Below, piece after piece: positions 26,171 to 34,755 of a stretch of 64,000 bases of DNA (position 1 is the stretch's first letter; each line of letters opens with the position of its first letter). The notes below the pieces were generated by a model that did no database searches, was not told the DNA's origin, and worked only from the letters and a program-made list of their open reading frames with translations. This DNA is from Pelagibius sp040217155 (lineage in GTDB: Bacteria; Pseudomonadota; Alphaproteobacteria; Kiloniellales; Kiloniellaceae). The stretch lies in contig JAVJNS010000036.1 in NCBI GenBank assembly GCA_040217155.1, positions 186,001 through 250,000 on the forward strand, read 5' to 3'. A program made the position numbers and the translations under genes.

Positions 26171-27499
26171 ATGCGCCTCACGCAGTATTTCATGCCGACC
26201 CTCAAGGAAACGCCGAAAGAGGCGGAGATCGTCTCGCACCGGCTGATGCTGCGCGCCGGAATGATCCGCCAGGCCAGCGCCGGGATCTATTCCTGGCTGC
26301 CGCTCGGCTACCGGGTGTTGCGCAAAATCGAGCAGGTGGTGCGCGAGGAGCAGGACGCCTCGGGGTGCCAGGAACTGCTGATGCCGACCATCCAGTCGGC
26401 CGAACTGTGGAAGCAGTCCGGGCGCTACGACGACTACGGCAAGGAGATGCTGCGCATCACCGACCGCCACGACCGCGAGATGCTCTATGGGCCCACAAAC
26501 GAGGAGCTGATCACCGAGATCTTCCGCAACGGCGCCAAGAGCTACCGCGATCTGCCCAAGGGCCTTTACCACATCCAGTGGAAGTTCCGCGACGAGGTGC
26601 GGCCGCGCTTCGGCGTCATGCGCGGGCGCGAGTTCCTGATGAAGGATGCCTATTCCTTCGACATCGACTACGCGGCGGCAAAGCGCGCCTACCAGCGCCA
26701 GTTCGTCGCCTACCTGCGCACCTTCGCGCGGCTTGGCCTCAAGGCCATTCCCATGGAGGCCGATACCGGGCCGATCGGCGGCGACCTCAGCCACGAGTTC
26801 ATCGTACTGGCCGAGACCGGCGAGTCGGCGGTGTTCTGCGACCGCGACTTTCTGGACTACGACCTGCTCGGCTCGGACATCGACTACCAGGACGACGCCA
26901 GCGTGCAGAAGGTGGTCGACTACTTCACCAGCCTCTACGCCCGCACCGACGAAAAGCACGACGCGGCGGCCTTCGAGGCGGCGGTGCCCGCGGCGCGGCG
27001 CCACACCGGACGCGGCATCGAGGTCGGCCATATCTTCTACTTCGGCACCAAGTATTCCGAGCCGCTCGGCGCCTTCGTCACGACGCCGGACGACGACACC
27101 GTGCCGATCCACATGGGCTCCTACGGCATCGGCGTGTCGCGCCTGGTCGGCGGCATCATCGAGGCCTGCCACGACGACAACGGCATCATCTGGCCGGATG
27201 CGGTGGCGCCCTATCGGGTCGGACTGATCAACCTGCGCGCCGCCGATGAGGGCTGCACCGCGGCCTGCGACAAGCTCTACGGGCAGCTGGCCGAGGCCGG
27301 TGTCGAGGTGCTCTACGACGACCGCGACGAGTCGGCCGGCGCCAAGTTCGCCTCCATGGACCTCATCGGCCTGCCGTGGCAACTGGTGGTCGGGCCGCGC
27401 GGTTTGAAGAACGGCGTTGTGGAGATGAAACGCCGCGCCGGCAACGGCGAGCGCGAGGAACTGTCGCCCGAGGCCGCCATCGCCAAGCTGGTTTCCTAA
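26171..27499 (+). CDS. proS: Prolyl-tRNA synthetase
   Basis: Class II synthetase charging tRNA-Pro. Motifs: MRLTQYFMPT N-terminus, SAGIYSWLPLG, motif 2 in QWKFRDEVRPRFGVMRGREFLMKD, motif 3 in GSYGIGVSRLVGG, and a C-terminal anticodon-binding domain. The 442-aa length and direct run from motif 2 to motif 3 show that the large editing insertion of E. coli ProS is absent, the short form usual in alphaproteobacteria. ATG 26171 is chosen over an in-frame start at 26087. It is followed directly by lolC/E and lolD. Confidence 0.95.
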   Translation: MRLTQYFMPTLKETPKEAEIVSHRLMLRAGMIRQASAGIYSWLPLGYRVLRKIEQVVREEQDASGCQELLMPTIQSAELWKQSGRYDDYGKEMLRITDRHDREMLYGPTNEELITEIFRNGAKSYRDLPKGLYHIQWKFRDEVRPRFGVMRGREFLMKDAYSFDIDYAAAKRAYQRQFVAYLRTFARLGLKAIPMEADTGPIGGDLSHEFIVLAETGESAVFCDRDFLDYDLLGSDIDYQDDASVQKVVDYFTSLYARTDEKHDAAAFEAAVPAARRHTGRGIEVGHIFYFGTKYSEPLGAFVTTPDDDTVPIHMGSYGIGVSRLVGGIIEACHDDNGIIWPDAVAPYRVGLINLRAADEGCTAACDKLYGQLAEAGVEVLYDDRDESAGAKFASMDLIGLPWQLVVGPRGLKNGVVEMKRRAGNGEREELSPEAAIAKLVS

Positions 27500-27501
27500 G
27501 A

Positions 27502-28746
27502 ATGGCTTTCAACGCCTTCGAACGCATGGTGGCGCTGCGCTACCTGCGCCCGCGCAAGCAGGAAGGCTTCGTCTCCATCATCGCGACCCTCTCGATGCTG
27601 GGGATCGCCATCGGCGTGGCGGCGCTGATCATCGTCATGGCGGTGATGAATGGCTTTCGACAGGAACTGCTGGCGCAGATCCTCGGCGCCAACGGCCACC
27701 TGACCGTCTTCGCCGACGGTTCGCGGATCGACCGCTACGACGACCTGGAGCGGCGTCTCGCGGCGGTGCCCGGTGTGGTCGAGGTGACGCCGCAGATCCA
27801 GGGCGAAGTGGTGGTGACCGTCGACAAGTCGGCGTCCGGCGCCCTGGTGCGCGGCATGACCATGGCGGACATCGAGGCGCGCCCGATCCTGGCCGGCAGC
27901 ATCGTCGCCGGCAGCTTCGACGACTTCGCCGGCGACGGCGTGCTGGTGGGGGCGCGGCTGGCCAGAAAATTCGGTCTGCGGCCCGGCGATCCCATCCGCC
28001 TGCTCTCGCCGTCCGGCAACACGACCGTCATGGGCAGCGTGCCGCGGCTGAAGACCTATCGCATCGCCGGCCTCTTCGAGCTCGGCATGGCGGTCTACGA
28101 CGAGGGTTTCATCTACATGCCGCTGCAGGCGGCGCAGGTCTTCTTCCGCCTGCCGGACTCGGTCAACGCCGTCGAGGTCTTCGTCGAAGACCCGGACAAT
28201 GTGGACGCGGCGCAGCAGGCGCTGTTCCGCGAGCTCGGCCCCGGCTACCGCATCGTCGACTGGCAGCGCTCCAACGCCAGTTTCTTCAGCGCCATTCAGG
28301 TCGAGCGCAACGTGATGTTCATCATCCTCTCGCTGATTATCCTGGTGGCCTCCTTCAACGTGCTCTCGGGCCAGGTCATGCTGGTGAAGAACAAGGGCAG
28401 GGACATCGCCATCCTGCGCACCATGGGGGCGACGCGCGGCACCATCATGCGGATCTTCTTCGTCACCGGCGCCACCATCGGCCTGGTCGGCACGCTGCTC
28501 GGTTTCGCCTTCGGCCTCACCTTCGCCGAGAACATCGAGACCATCCGCCAGTGGGTGCAGGACCTTCTGGACACGACGCTCTTCCCGCCGGAGATCTATT
28601 TCCTCACCCGCCTGCCGGCGGAGGTCGATTCCTTCGAGGTCGCCCTGGTGGTGCTGCTCGCCCTGGTGCTGTCGTTCCTGGCGCCGCTCTATCCCGCCTG
28701 GCGGGCGGCGCGGCTCGATCCGGTCGAGGCCCTGCGCTATGAATGA
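27502..28746 (+). CDS. lolC: Lipoprotein-releasing system transmembrane protein LolC/LolE
   Basis: Inner-membrane permease of the Lol exporter that releases lipoproteins to LolA. The 414-aa product has the MacB/FtsX-type layout: a first helix after YLRPRKQEGFVSIIATLSML, a large periplasmic domain, and three C-terminal helices. It begins two bases after the proS stop and overlaps lolD by 8 nt. As in many alphaproteobacteria there is only one permease gene here, so it may act as a LolF-like homodimer; I cannot assign C versus E. Confidence 0.92.
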   Translation: MAFNAFERMVALRYLRPRKQEGFVSIIATLSMLGIAIGVAALIIVMAVMNGFRQELLAQILGANGHLTVFADGSRIDRYDDLERRLAAVPGVVEVTPQIQGEVVVTVDKSASGALVRGMTMADIEARPILAGSIVAGSFDDFAGDGVLVGARLARKFGLRPGDPIRLLSPSGNTTVMGSVPRLKTYRIAGLFELGMAVYDEGFIYMPLQAAQVFFRLPDSVNAVEVFVEDPDNVDAAQQALFRELGPGYRIVDWQRSNASFFSAIQVERNVMFIILSLIILVASFNVLSGQVMLVKNKGRDIAILRTMGATRGTIMRIFFVTGATIGLVGTLLGFAFGLTFAENIETIRQWVQDLLDTTLFPPEIYFLTRLPAEVDSFEVALVVLLALVLSFLAPLYPAWRAARLDPVEALRYE

Positions 28747-29467
28747 GGGCGCCACGAGTAAGGGCACGCAAAGCCGCATCGGCAGCAAGAACGGGCAGGG
28801 GCTGGAACTGCGCGCCGTGAAGCGGGTGTTCAAGCAGGCGCGCAGCAGTCTCGAAGTGCTGCACGATGCCTCCTTCACGGTCTCCGGCGGCGAGATCGTC
28901 GCCCTGGTCGGGCCGTCGGGCGCCGGCAAGTCGACCCTGCTGCACATCGCCGGCCTGCTGGAGCGTCCCGACGCGGGCGAGGTGCTGATCGACGGCGAGG
29001 CCTGCCTCGCCCTGTCGGACGCCCAGCGCACGGCGCTGCGCCGCCGCGCCATCGGTTTCGTGTACCAGTATCACCACCTGCTGCCGGAGTTCTCCGCCCT
29101 GGAGAACGTCGAGCTGCCGCAACTGATCGCCGGGACGGCCAAGCCCAAGGCGCGCGCGCGGGCCGCCGCCCTGCTCGATTCGGTGGGTCTCACCGAGCGC
29201 GCCGACCACCGCCCGGCGCGGCTTTCCGGCGGTGAGCAGCAGCGCGCGGCGATCGCCCGCGGCCTCGCCAACGATCCCTCGATCCTGCTCGCCGACGAGC
29301 CTACCGGCAACCTCGACCCCGACACCGCCGACGGCGTCTTCGCCGAGCTGCTCGGCCTGGTGCGCGGTGGCGGCCTGGCGGCGGTCATCGCCACCCACAA
29401 CATGGACCTGGCCCAGCGCATGGACCGCGTCCTGCGCCTGGAGCACGGCCGCATCGTCGAGGCGTGA
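28739..29467 (+). CDS. lolD: Lipoprotein-releasing system ATP-binding protein LolD
   Basis: ABC ATPase powering the Lol exporter. Walker A GPSGAGKST lies at residues 58-66, the Q-loop in FVYQYHHLLPEFSALEN (the Lol-type YQ(Y/F)HHLLPEF), signature LSGGEQQR, Walker B ILLADEPTGNLD, and the H-loop in ATHNMDLA. Length 242 aa with a 20-residue hydrophilic N-terminal extension. Overlap with the permease shows operon structure. The gene ends at the left border of the accessory block. Confidence 0.94.
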   Translation: MNEGATSKGTQSRIGSKNGQGLELRAVKRVFKQARSSLEVLHDASFTVSGGEIVALVGPSGAGKSTLLHIAGLLERPDAGEVLIDGEACLALSDAQRTALRRRAIGFVYQYHHLLPEFSALENVELPQLIAGTAKPKARARAAALLDSVGLTERADHRPARLSGGEQQRAAIARGLANDPSILLADEPTGNLDPDTADGVFAELLGLVRGGGLAAVIATHNMDLAQRMDRVLRLEHGRIVEA

Positions 29468-29784
29468 GCTCGCCGCCGGCAAGCGCTCTGCAGGATGATG
29501 GTCAGCCGACGGAAGGTGCTTCGTGGCGAACGCCACGCCGCTGGAGCCCTGGCCATCGGTCCGCGCAAATCTATCGGGATGGCTTGGATGGAGGCGAAGT
29601 CATTCCTGCTCGCATCGCGCTCGAGCAAGGCTATCGGTCGCGCAGATCACCCAACTATGCTAGGATTCACCGATCTCGGCCGCCAGGTGGGCACCTCATG
29701 GTTCCGCCGCGATCACTGTCCTGACTGGCAATATCGTTCCGGGAGACGCGCCGGCAGCAGACTCGTGAGATGGCAAGGAAACCC
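29468..29784 (+). other. 317-bp spacer after lolD without a recognised gene
   Basis: Several open frames cross this stretch but none has recognisable protein character. It marks the left border of the accessory block. AAGGA at 29775-29779 is the ribosome-binding site of the next gene. Confidence 0.35.
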
Positions 29785-30165
29785 ATGTCTGAGATCTGGA
29801 ACTTTCTTACCCAACCGGAAAACCGGGAAACGCTCTCCTGGCTCGGCGGCGGACTGGCCGTGGTCTGCGGCGGACTCTGGGCCGCGCTCAAGTTTCTCCT
29901 GAACGGCGCCCGCGGCGGGGGCCGTTCATCCGGTGCCGCATCGCCTGCGCCTTCTGTCCTGGCGGACCGTGGCGGCCTTGCCGCGGGACGCGATGTGCGG
30001 ATCGACAATCGATCCGGTATGCCGGCAAGCCATCTTGCGCTGCTCATCCTCGCATTCGTCGGCGCGATCCTGTTCGCCGTGAGCCAGGCCGGCAACAGTG
30101 TTTCCGTCAATAACGGCGTTGGGATTGGCGGCAACGTAGAGGGTTCCAGTATTACGAATCAATGA
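29785..30165 (+). CDS. Small two-helix membrane protein paired with a TPR protein
   Basis: I do not recognise a named family. The 126-aa product starts MSEIWNFLTQPENRETLSW, then a Gly-rich hydrophobic helix (about residues 16-40), a Ser/Gly/Ala linker with the segment GGLAAGRDVRIDN, a second helix (about 78-97) and a tail ending in NNGVGIGGNVEGSSITNQ. The start at 29785 is chosen because AAGGA lies 5 nt upstream; an in-frame ATG at 29770 is possible. The stop overlaps the TPR gene start (ATGA), so the two are translationally coupled. The tail motif recurs at the mature N-terminus of the partner. A membrane anchor or scaffold role is inference. Confidence 0.7.
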   Translation: MSEIWNFLTQPENRETLSWLGGGLAVVCGGLWAALKFLLNGARGGGRSSGAASPAPSVLADRGGLAAGRDVRIDNRSGMPASHLALLILAFVGAILFAVSQAGNSVSVNNGVGIGGNVEGSSITNQ

Positions 30166-32333
30166 CGCTCGAGGCCGCCATGCGCAGAACGAGCTTCGCG
30201 ATCCTTGCCGTCTCCCTTCTGACCGCCGGGCTTTATCCGGATACTGCCGGGGCCAAGCTGCTCGGCAACGCGGCGCAGGCGAATGACTGCGCCGCCGCGA
30301 TCGGGGGGAACGTTACGGACAGCAGCGTGACGGTGGTTTGCGGCATGCCCAATGAGCAGGTCGTCGCGCTGGTGACGGGGCTGACCTCGCCGGATCCGAC
30401 GCTGAAGTCGCAGGCTCTCGAACTGCTGCGGGCGCGGCTGCCGGACACCACCCAGTTTCGGATAGAAGCCATCGCAAAGTTCTTCGAGATTCTCGGTCAG
30501 GAGGGAGTCGAGTCTGAAAAACTTGCCGATACCTTCGCGCGGATCGCCGAAGAACACCTGAAGCTGCGGGAGCGTCTGCGCGCGTTTCAAAGCAACGACA
30601 CGGAAGTCGGAGCGCTTCGCGCGCAGGCGGCGGAAGCCCTGGAGCGCGCCGACCACGACAGCGCCCGTCAACACCTGGAAGCGGCGCGGCAGGTGGTCAA
30701 GGCGAAACGCGAGGCGTTGCAGGCGGCTCTGGTCGAGCAGACCCGGGAGGAGGCCCAGCTGATCGCCGAGCAAGGCGACGTCGAGCGCGCGCGCCTGGCG
30801 CTCGGGGAGGCGGCGACTCTCTACGACGAGGCTGCAAGCCTGGTCGCCCTCTTCGACGCGCGGGCGGCACTGGATCATCTCGGTCGGGCGGCCGAAGCGT
30901 GGTACCTGCGGGGACGCGACAAGGGCGACAATGCCGCCCTGGAGACCAGCATCTCGCGCTGGCACAAGGTGCTTGAGCAACGCGACCGCGGCACGGCGCC
31001 CCTCGACTGGGCCGCGGCCCAGGACAGCCTCGGCAGCGCGCTGGTGAGCCTTGGGGGGCGGGAACGGGGCACCTCCCGCCTGGAAGAGGCGGCTGCCGCC
31101 TTCCGGGCCGCCCTGGAGGAGCGCACCCGCGAGCGTGTGCCGCTCGAGTGGGCCCGGACGACAAACAACCTCGGCTTCGCGCTGTGGATCCTGGGCGACC
31201 GGGAAAGCGGCACCGCCCGCCTGGAGGAAGCGGTGGCCAGCTTCCAATCCGCCCTTACAGAGGCGACGCGGGAGCGCGCCCCGCTCGACTGGGCCGAGAG
31301 TCAGAACAATCTCGGTCTCGCACTGTGGACGATCGGCGAACGCGAAAGCGGCACCGGCCGCCTCGTGGCGGCGGCCGCCGCCTTTCGCGCCGCCCTGGAA
31401 GAGCGCACACGCGAGCGCTTGCCGCTTGAATGGTCCGACACCCAGAACAACCTTGCCGTCGTATTCTGGAAACTCGGCGAGCGGGAGAGCGGCAGCGCCC
31501 GGCTGGAGGCGGCGGTCGTCGCCTTTCGCGCCGCCCTGGAAGAACGCACCCGTGAGCGCGTTCCCCTCAAGTGGGCACAGACCCAGAACGACCTTGGGAT
31601 CACACTGGCACGCCTCGGGCTGCGTGAAGGGAATGCCGCCCATCTTGAACAGGCCATCACCGCCTTTCGCGCGGCCCTCGAGGAACGCACCCGCGAGCGC
31701 GTTCCCCTGCAGTGGGCCCAGACTCAGAACAATCTCGGCCCCGTCCTCGTGACCCTCGGCGAGCAGGAGGCGGGTAGTGTCCGCCTGAAGGAAGCGGTGG
31801 AAATCTACCGCGCCGCCCTGGAGGAGCGCACCCGCGAGCGTGTGCCGCTCGACTGGGCCCTGACTCAGGGCAACCTTGGCGTCGCCCTGTGGCGGCTTGG
31901 GGAGCGTGAGGACAGCTCTGCCCGCCTCGAGGAGGCGGTGGCTGCCTTTCGCGCAGCCCTCGAAGAATATATCCGCGAGCGCGTTCCCCTGCAGTGGGCC
32001 GAGACCGAGAACAATCTCGGTACCGTGCTTGCACGTCTCGGCCAGAGGAAGGGCGAGGATGGACTGCTCGAGCAGGCTGTCGCCGCCTATCGCGCCGCTC
32101 TGGAGGAGCTGACGCGTGAGCGCGTTCCCCTCAAGTGGGCGCAGACTCAGAACAACCTCGGGCGCATCCTGTTGGAACTCGGCAAGCGCCAGCAAAACGC
32201 CGATTATCTGCGAGCCGCGCTAGACGCTTTCAATGGTGCTCGGGAAGTCTTCAAGGCGACCCAAACGCCGTACGACGACTATTTCAAGTCGATCATTGCC
32301 CGGACCCGCGCCGCCCTGGACGACCTGCCCTAG
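30162..32333 (+). CDS. Exported tetratricopeptide-repeat protein
   Basis: A 723-aa protein of unknown role. An internal ATG at 30180 would give MRRTSFAILAVSLL, a clean signal peptide ending near AGA, so export to the periplasm is likely from either start. After it come AIGGNVTDSSVT, a predicted helical region (residues about 60-270) rich in Glu, Arg and Ala that suggests coiled coils, and then nine TPR-type repeats from residue 274, consensus RERVPLxWAxTQNNLGxxL plus RLEEAVAAFRAALEERT. Repeats of this type are widespread in TPR_10/TPR_12-like proteins and mediate protein contacts. No catalytic domain is visible. It overlaps the preceding membrane-protein gene by 4 nt. Confidence 0.82.
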   Translation: MTLEAAMRRTSFAILAVSLLTAGLYPDTAGAKLLGNAAQANDCAAAIGGNVTDSSVTVVCGMPNEQVVALVTGLTSPDPTLKSQALELLRARLPDTTQFRIEAIAKFFEILGQEGVESEKLADTFARIAEEHLKLRERLRAFQSNDTEVGALRAQAAEALERADHDSARQHLEAARQVVKAKREALQAALVEQTREEAQLIAEQGDVERARLALGEAATLYDEAASLVALFDARAALDHLGRAAEAWYLRGRDKGDNAALETSISRWHKVLEQRDRGTAPLDWAAAQDSLGSALVSLGGRERGTSRLEEAAAAFRAALEERTRERVPLEWARTTNNLGFALWILGDRESGTARLEEAVASFQSALTEATRERAPLDWAESQNNLGLALWTIGERESGTGRLVAAAAAFRAALEERTRERLPLEWSDTQNNLAVVFWKLGERESGSARLEAAVVAFRAALEERTRERVPLKWAQTQNDLGITLARLGLREGNAAHLEQAITAFRAALEERTRERVPLQWAQTQNNLGPVLVTLGEQEAGSVRLKEAVEIYRAALEERTRERVPLDWALTQGNLGVALWRLGEREDSSARLEEAVAAFRAALEEYIRERVPLQWAETENNLGTVLARLGQRKGEDGLLEQAVAAYRAALEELTRERVPLKWAQTQNNLGRILLELGKRQQNADYLRAALDAFNGAREVFKATQTPYDDYFKSIIARTRAALDDLP
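30981..32255 (+). repeat. Nine in-frame tandem TPR-coding repeats, mostly 141 bp
   Basis: The units begin at 30981, 31128, 31269, 31410, 31551, 31692, 31833, 31974 and 32115. The first is 147 bp (49 residues); the rest are exactly 141 bp (47 residues), longer than a canonical 34-residue TPR. Units diverge mostly at variable surface positions while RERVPLxWA and TQNNLG are kept; the first and last are the most degenerate. Confidence 0.85.
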
Positions 32334-32385
32334 AGTCTTTCAAAGTTAGATTGAATCAATTCCGCCTGCGAGCGGTGGAGCGAAC

Positions 32386-32535
32386 AGTCTTCCATCGCTA
32401 AAGACGCTGCGCGCTGTTGATGCCGCTGCCCGGCATCTCAGTTTCAAGACCGCGGCGAGCGAACTGGACGTGACCGTCGGTGCAGTAGGTCAACAGGTGA
32501 AAAAAGCTCGAAGCCTCGCTTGCCTTTGACGGTTT
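32386..32535 (+). pseudogene. Remnant of a GcvA-type LysR regulator (helix-turn-helix only)
   Basis: Translating from 32389 gives LPSLKTLRAVDAAARHLSF, then KTAASELDVTVGAVGQQVKK. This is the N-terminal winged helix typical of GcvA-like LysR proteins. The frame then breaks at an A6 run (32500-32505). Removing one A restores KLEASLAFDGF, the expected continuation. No initiation codon or effector domain is present. The rest of the 382-bp gap between the TPR gene and the SDR gene holds no gene that I can support. Confidence 0.7.
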
Positions 32536-32644
32536 CCATCAGCCTGCCTCCGCGTGGGTCCTGTCTGCAGTCATCGTGTCCATTTTCAGGGCCTTGGCCT
32601 GAGCGAAGCGGATTTCGGTGGGCGGCGCAAGCCCTCTCGGGGCC

Positions 32645-32669
32645 CCGGCGACTTACCGCCAAAAGCGAC
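32645..32669 (+). repeat. Direct repeat, left copy
   Basis: CCGGCGACTTACC at 32645-32657, then a near-match CCAAAA..GCGAC, recurs in the same orientation at 37698-37725. The two copies bracket the redox-gene block. Confidence 0.4.
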
Positions 32670-32715
32670 TGAGCCCTAAAAACTGACTTTCAGATCCCCT
32701 TCAACGATGTTCACG

Positions 32716-33525
32716 TCATTGCTTCGTTTGAGCCAAAATGGTCTCGATGGCACGGACGATCTCCTGCGACTTCCGGGCATCGAGCGCATCGGGATGAGGC
32801 GCGGCAAACCGGCCTGAGTCGTTGTCGAAGTACTGGCCGGACATCGCCGCGAAGTCGTCCGCCAGAGCCGCGCGGCAGAGTATTTCGGCACCGATGCGGA
32901 TGTCGCCGCCGGCCACGCCGAAGGCCTGTTTCACCATCTTGCTGCCCAGCATCGATCCGGGATTGACCGCGATGATCGCCGGCCCGCGATCTTTCAGAGA
33001 AAGCGCCAGAACGCGCGACCACATGGTGAGTGCCAGCTTGCTTTGCGCATAGGCCGCGCCGCCGGGCAGGCGGACCAGCCCGGCCAGCGCCTTGGGATCG
33101 ACCGGAGACTGCGCGGCAGAGGATAGGTTGATCACCCTTGCGGCGGTTCCGAACAGCGGTAAAAGGCGCTGCGTGAGCAGATAGGGCGCGATCGTGTTCA
33201 CGGCGAAGCGGACATCGAGCCTGGCCTGCGTGACAGGATCGGGGGCGCTGTAGACGCCGGCATTGTTGATCAGCACATCAAGTTTGGCATGCTTGTCGGC
33301 CACGGCCTGCGCGAGCGCCTCGACATCGGCCATGGCCGACAGATCGGCGACGTAACTTTCAACGCGTCCGCCGCCGGGCAGTGCAGAGAGCGCTTTTTCC
33401 GCGTCCTCCAGTTTCGATCGGCTGCGCCCGTGCAGCAGAACGTGGTGGCCCAGCGAGACCAGCATCCTGGCCGTTTCCGACCCGATGCCGTCCGTCGAGC
33501 CCGTCACGAGAATTGTTTTTTGCAT
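32716..33525 (-). CDS. Short-chain dehydrogenase/reductase
   Basis: A 269-aa Rossmann-fold NAD(P)-dependent oxidoreductase of the classical/retinol-dehydrogenase-like type. The cofactor motif is TGSTDGIG near residue 8, with an Arg-rich HGRSRSK after beta-2 that favours NADP(H). NNAG follows the fourth strand. The catalytic serine is in NLSSAAQS and the YxxxK pair in YAQSK. Substrate cannot be told. It lies 13 bp downstream of the LLM oxidoreductase on the same strand, so the two are probably one operon. Confidence 0.88.
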   Translation of the reverse strand: MQKTILVTGSTDGIGSETARMLVSLGHHVLLHGRSRSKLEDAEKALSALPGGGRVESYVADLSAMADVEALAQAVADKHAKLDVLINNAGVYSAPDPVTQARLDVRFAVNTIAPYLLTQRLLPLFGTAARVINLSSAAQSPVDPKALAGLVRLPGGAAYAQSKLALTMWSRVLALSLKDRGPAIIAVNPGSMLGSKMVKQAFGVAGGDIRIGAEILCRAALADDFAAMSGQYFDNDSGRFAAPHPDALDARKSQEIVRAIETILAQTKQ

Positions 33526-33538
33526 GGAGTCTCCGCTC

Positions 33539-34507
33539 TCACCTGGAAAAGGCCGGCAGAATGTCGTTGGCCAGACATTTCAGTGTCGTCTCGATATCCG
33601 CCTGGTTGAAACGCAGATTCAGCGCCACATGGTTGACGCCGATTTTTTCCCGCGTCTTCAGATAGGCCCGCAGCGGGCGCGCCCCCAGTCGGAACCCCAG
33701 ATGGATCGGCTGCGGCGGTGTCTCGGGGTCTTCGGTCAAGTCGACATAGAGCGGTTGCATCACCGGTTTGGCGGGGCCGCCTCCAGCCCTGACCCGCGCT
33801 CGCCAGTCGCCGATGATTTTCGCCTGCTGTACGGTACTGCAGGGATAGGTCATCCAACCGTCGCCGTTCCGGGCGATCCAATCGGGGTCTTGCTGGCTGC
33901 GTCCCGTAATGAGCAGTGGCAGTTTTCCGGATGCCGGTTTGGGCAGCATGTCCATACCGCTACTTGGGCTGCCATACATGTTCTCGAACGTCGGCGCTGT
34001 CTCGCCCATGCGCCTGATATAGTCGAAGCTCGCGCGGAACCGGGCGCCGCGTTCGCCAAAGGGGAGGTTGAGCGCCGGATATTCCTCCGGGCGGTCACCC
34101 GAGGCCACACCGAGGATCAGCCGCCCGCCCGACAGCGCGTCGGCGCTGGCCGCCGCCTTGGCGACATGTGCCGGATGGCGCAGCGGCAGAACGATACTGG
34201 CGACGCCAAGGGCGATCCGCTCGGTCCGGGCGGCCAATAGCCCAAGGTAGACAAATGGATCGAACAGCTGACCGGCATCCCCAAAGGACGGCACGTCGAA
34301 CGGCACGTCGCGCAACCAGACTGCGGAGAAGCCGAGCGCTTCGGCCAGCTGGATGCGTTCCACGTGCCGGGTCATGGTCGGTACCGGACCCGTTGAATAG
34401 GTCTCCAGCGGCACCACCAAGCCGAGGCTCAAGCGATCAGGTCGAAACACGCTGTTGTAGCCCCGATTGATGGGCTGGAATTTCGGATCCTCCACTTGTT
34501 TGAGCAT
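33539..34507 (-). CDS. LLM-class flavin-dependent oxidoreductase
   Basis: A 322-aa luciferase-like monooxygenase, expected to use reduced flavin supplied by a partner. Family features: LGLVVPLETY N-terminal strand, AEALGFSAVWLRDVPF, the region ALGVASIVLPLRHPAHVAKAAASADALSGGR and LGVASGDRPEEYPALN. GGAG with suitable spacing precedes the ATG. It is first in an operon with the SDR gene and is divergent from the LysR gene across a 248-bp spacer, so LysR control is likely. Substrate unknown. Confidence 0.88.
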   Translation of the reverse strand: MLKQVEDPKFQPINRGYNSVFRPDRLSLGLVVPLETYSTGPVPTMTRHVERIQLAEALGFSAVWLRDVPFDVPSFGDAGQLFDPFVYLGLLAARTERIALGVASIVLPLRHPAHVAKAAASADALSGGRLILGVASGDRPEEYPALNLPFGERGARFRASFDYIRRMGETAPTFENMYGSPSSGMDMLPKPASGKLPLLITGRSQQDPDWIARNGDGWMTYPCSTVQQAKIIGDWRARVRAGGGPAKPVMQPLYVDLTEDPETPPQPIHLGFRLGARPLRAYLKTREKIGVNHVALNLRFNQADIETTLKCLANDILPAFSR

Positions 34508-34755
34508 TTCAACTCCAATCGGCGGCGTGCGGCGCAGATCCAGTCCTGACGAGGTGTAGGACCGCGAATGGCTTTACTGGAACGGCCGCGATGCGCCGCG
34601 AGCAGCCAAGCGCGTTGGCCCGCCGGCCAAGCCCTTGCCCGTCAACAGCAGCGGACCGTCCCGCGACCGGACGCTTGCGAGTGAATGTACTTTTTGGTAA
34701 TCACAATATAAACAGATGATTTAGTAATCGAGAATTCGCTATTTGGATATAATGG
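34508..34755. promoter_or_regulatory. Divergent promoter region between the LLM gene and lysR
   Basis: This 248-bp spacer is clearly AT-richer than its surroundings toward the lysR side. A GTAATC direct repeat occurs at 34697-34702 and 34724-34729, 27 nt apart, in a place where a LysR-type regulator would be expected to bind. No individual promoter is assigned. Confidence 0.4.

Noticed and set aside
30159..32195. 678-codon open frame on the minus strand with repeats
   Set aside because: The repeats mirror the TPR-coding repeats on the plus strand; the translation is Gly/Leu/Gln-rich without protein-like motifs.
34748..34753. TATAAT just before lysR as a -10 element
   Set aside because: It would place the transcription start after the lysR ATG, and no -35 is found at the right distance.
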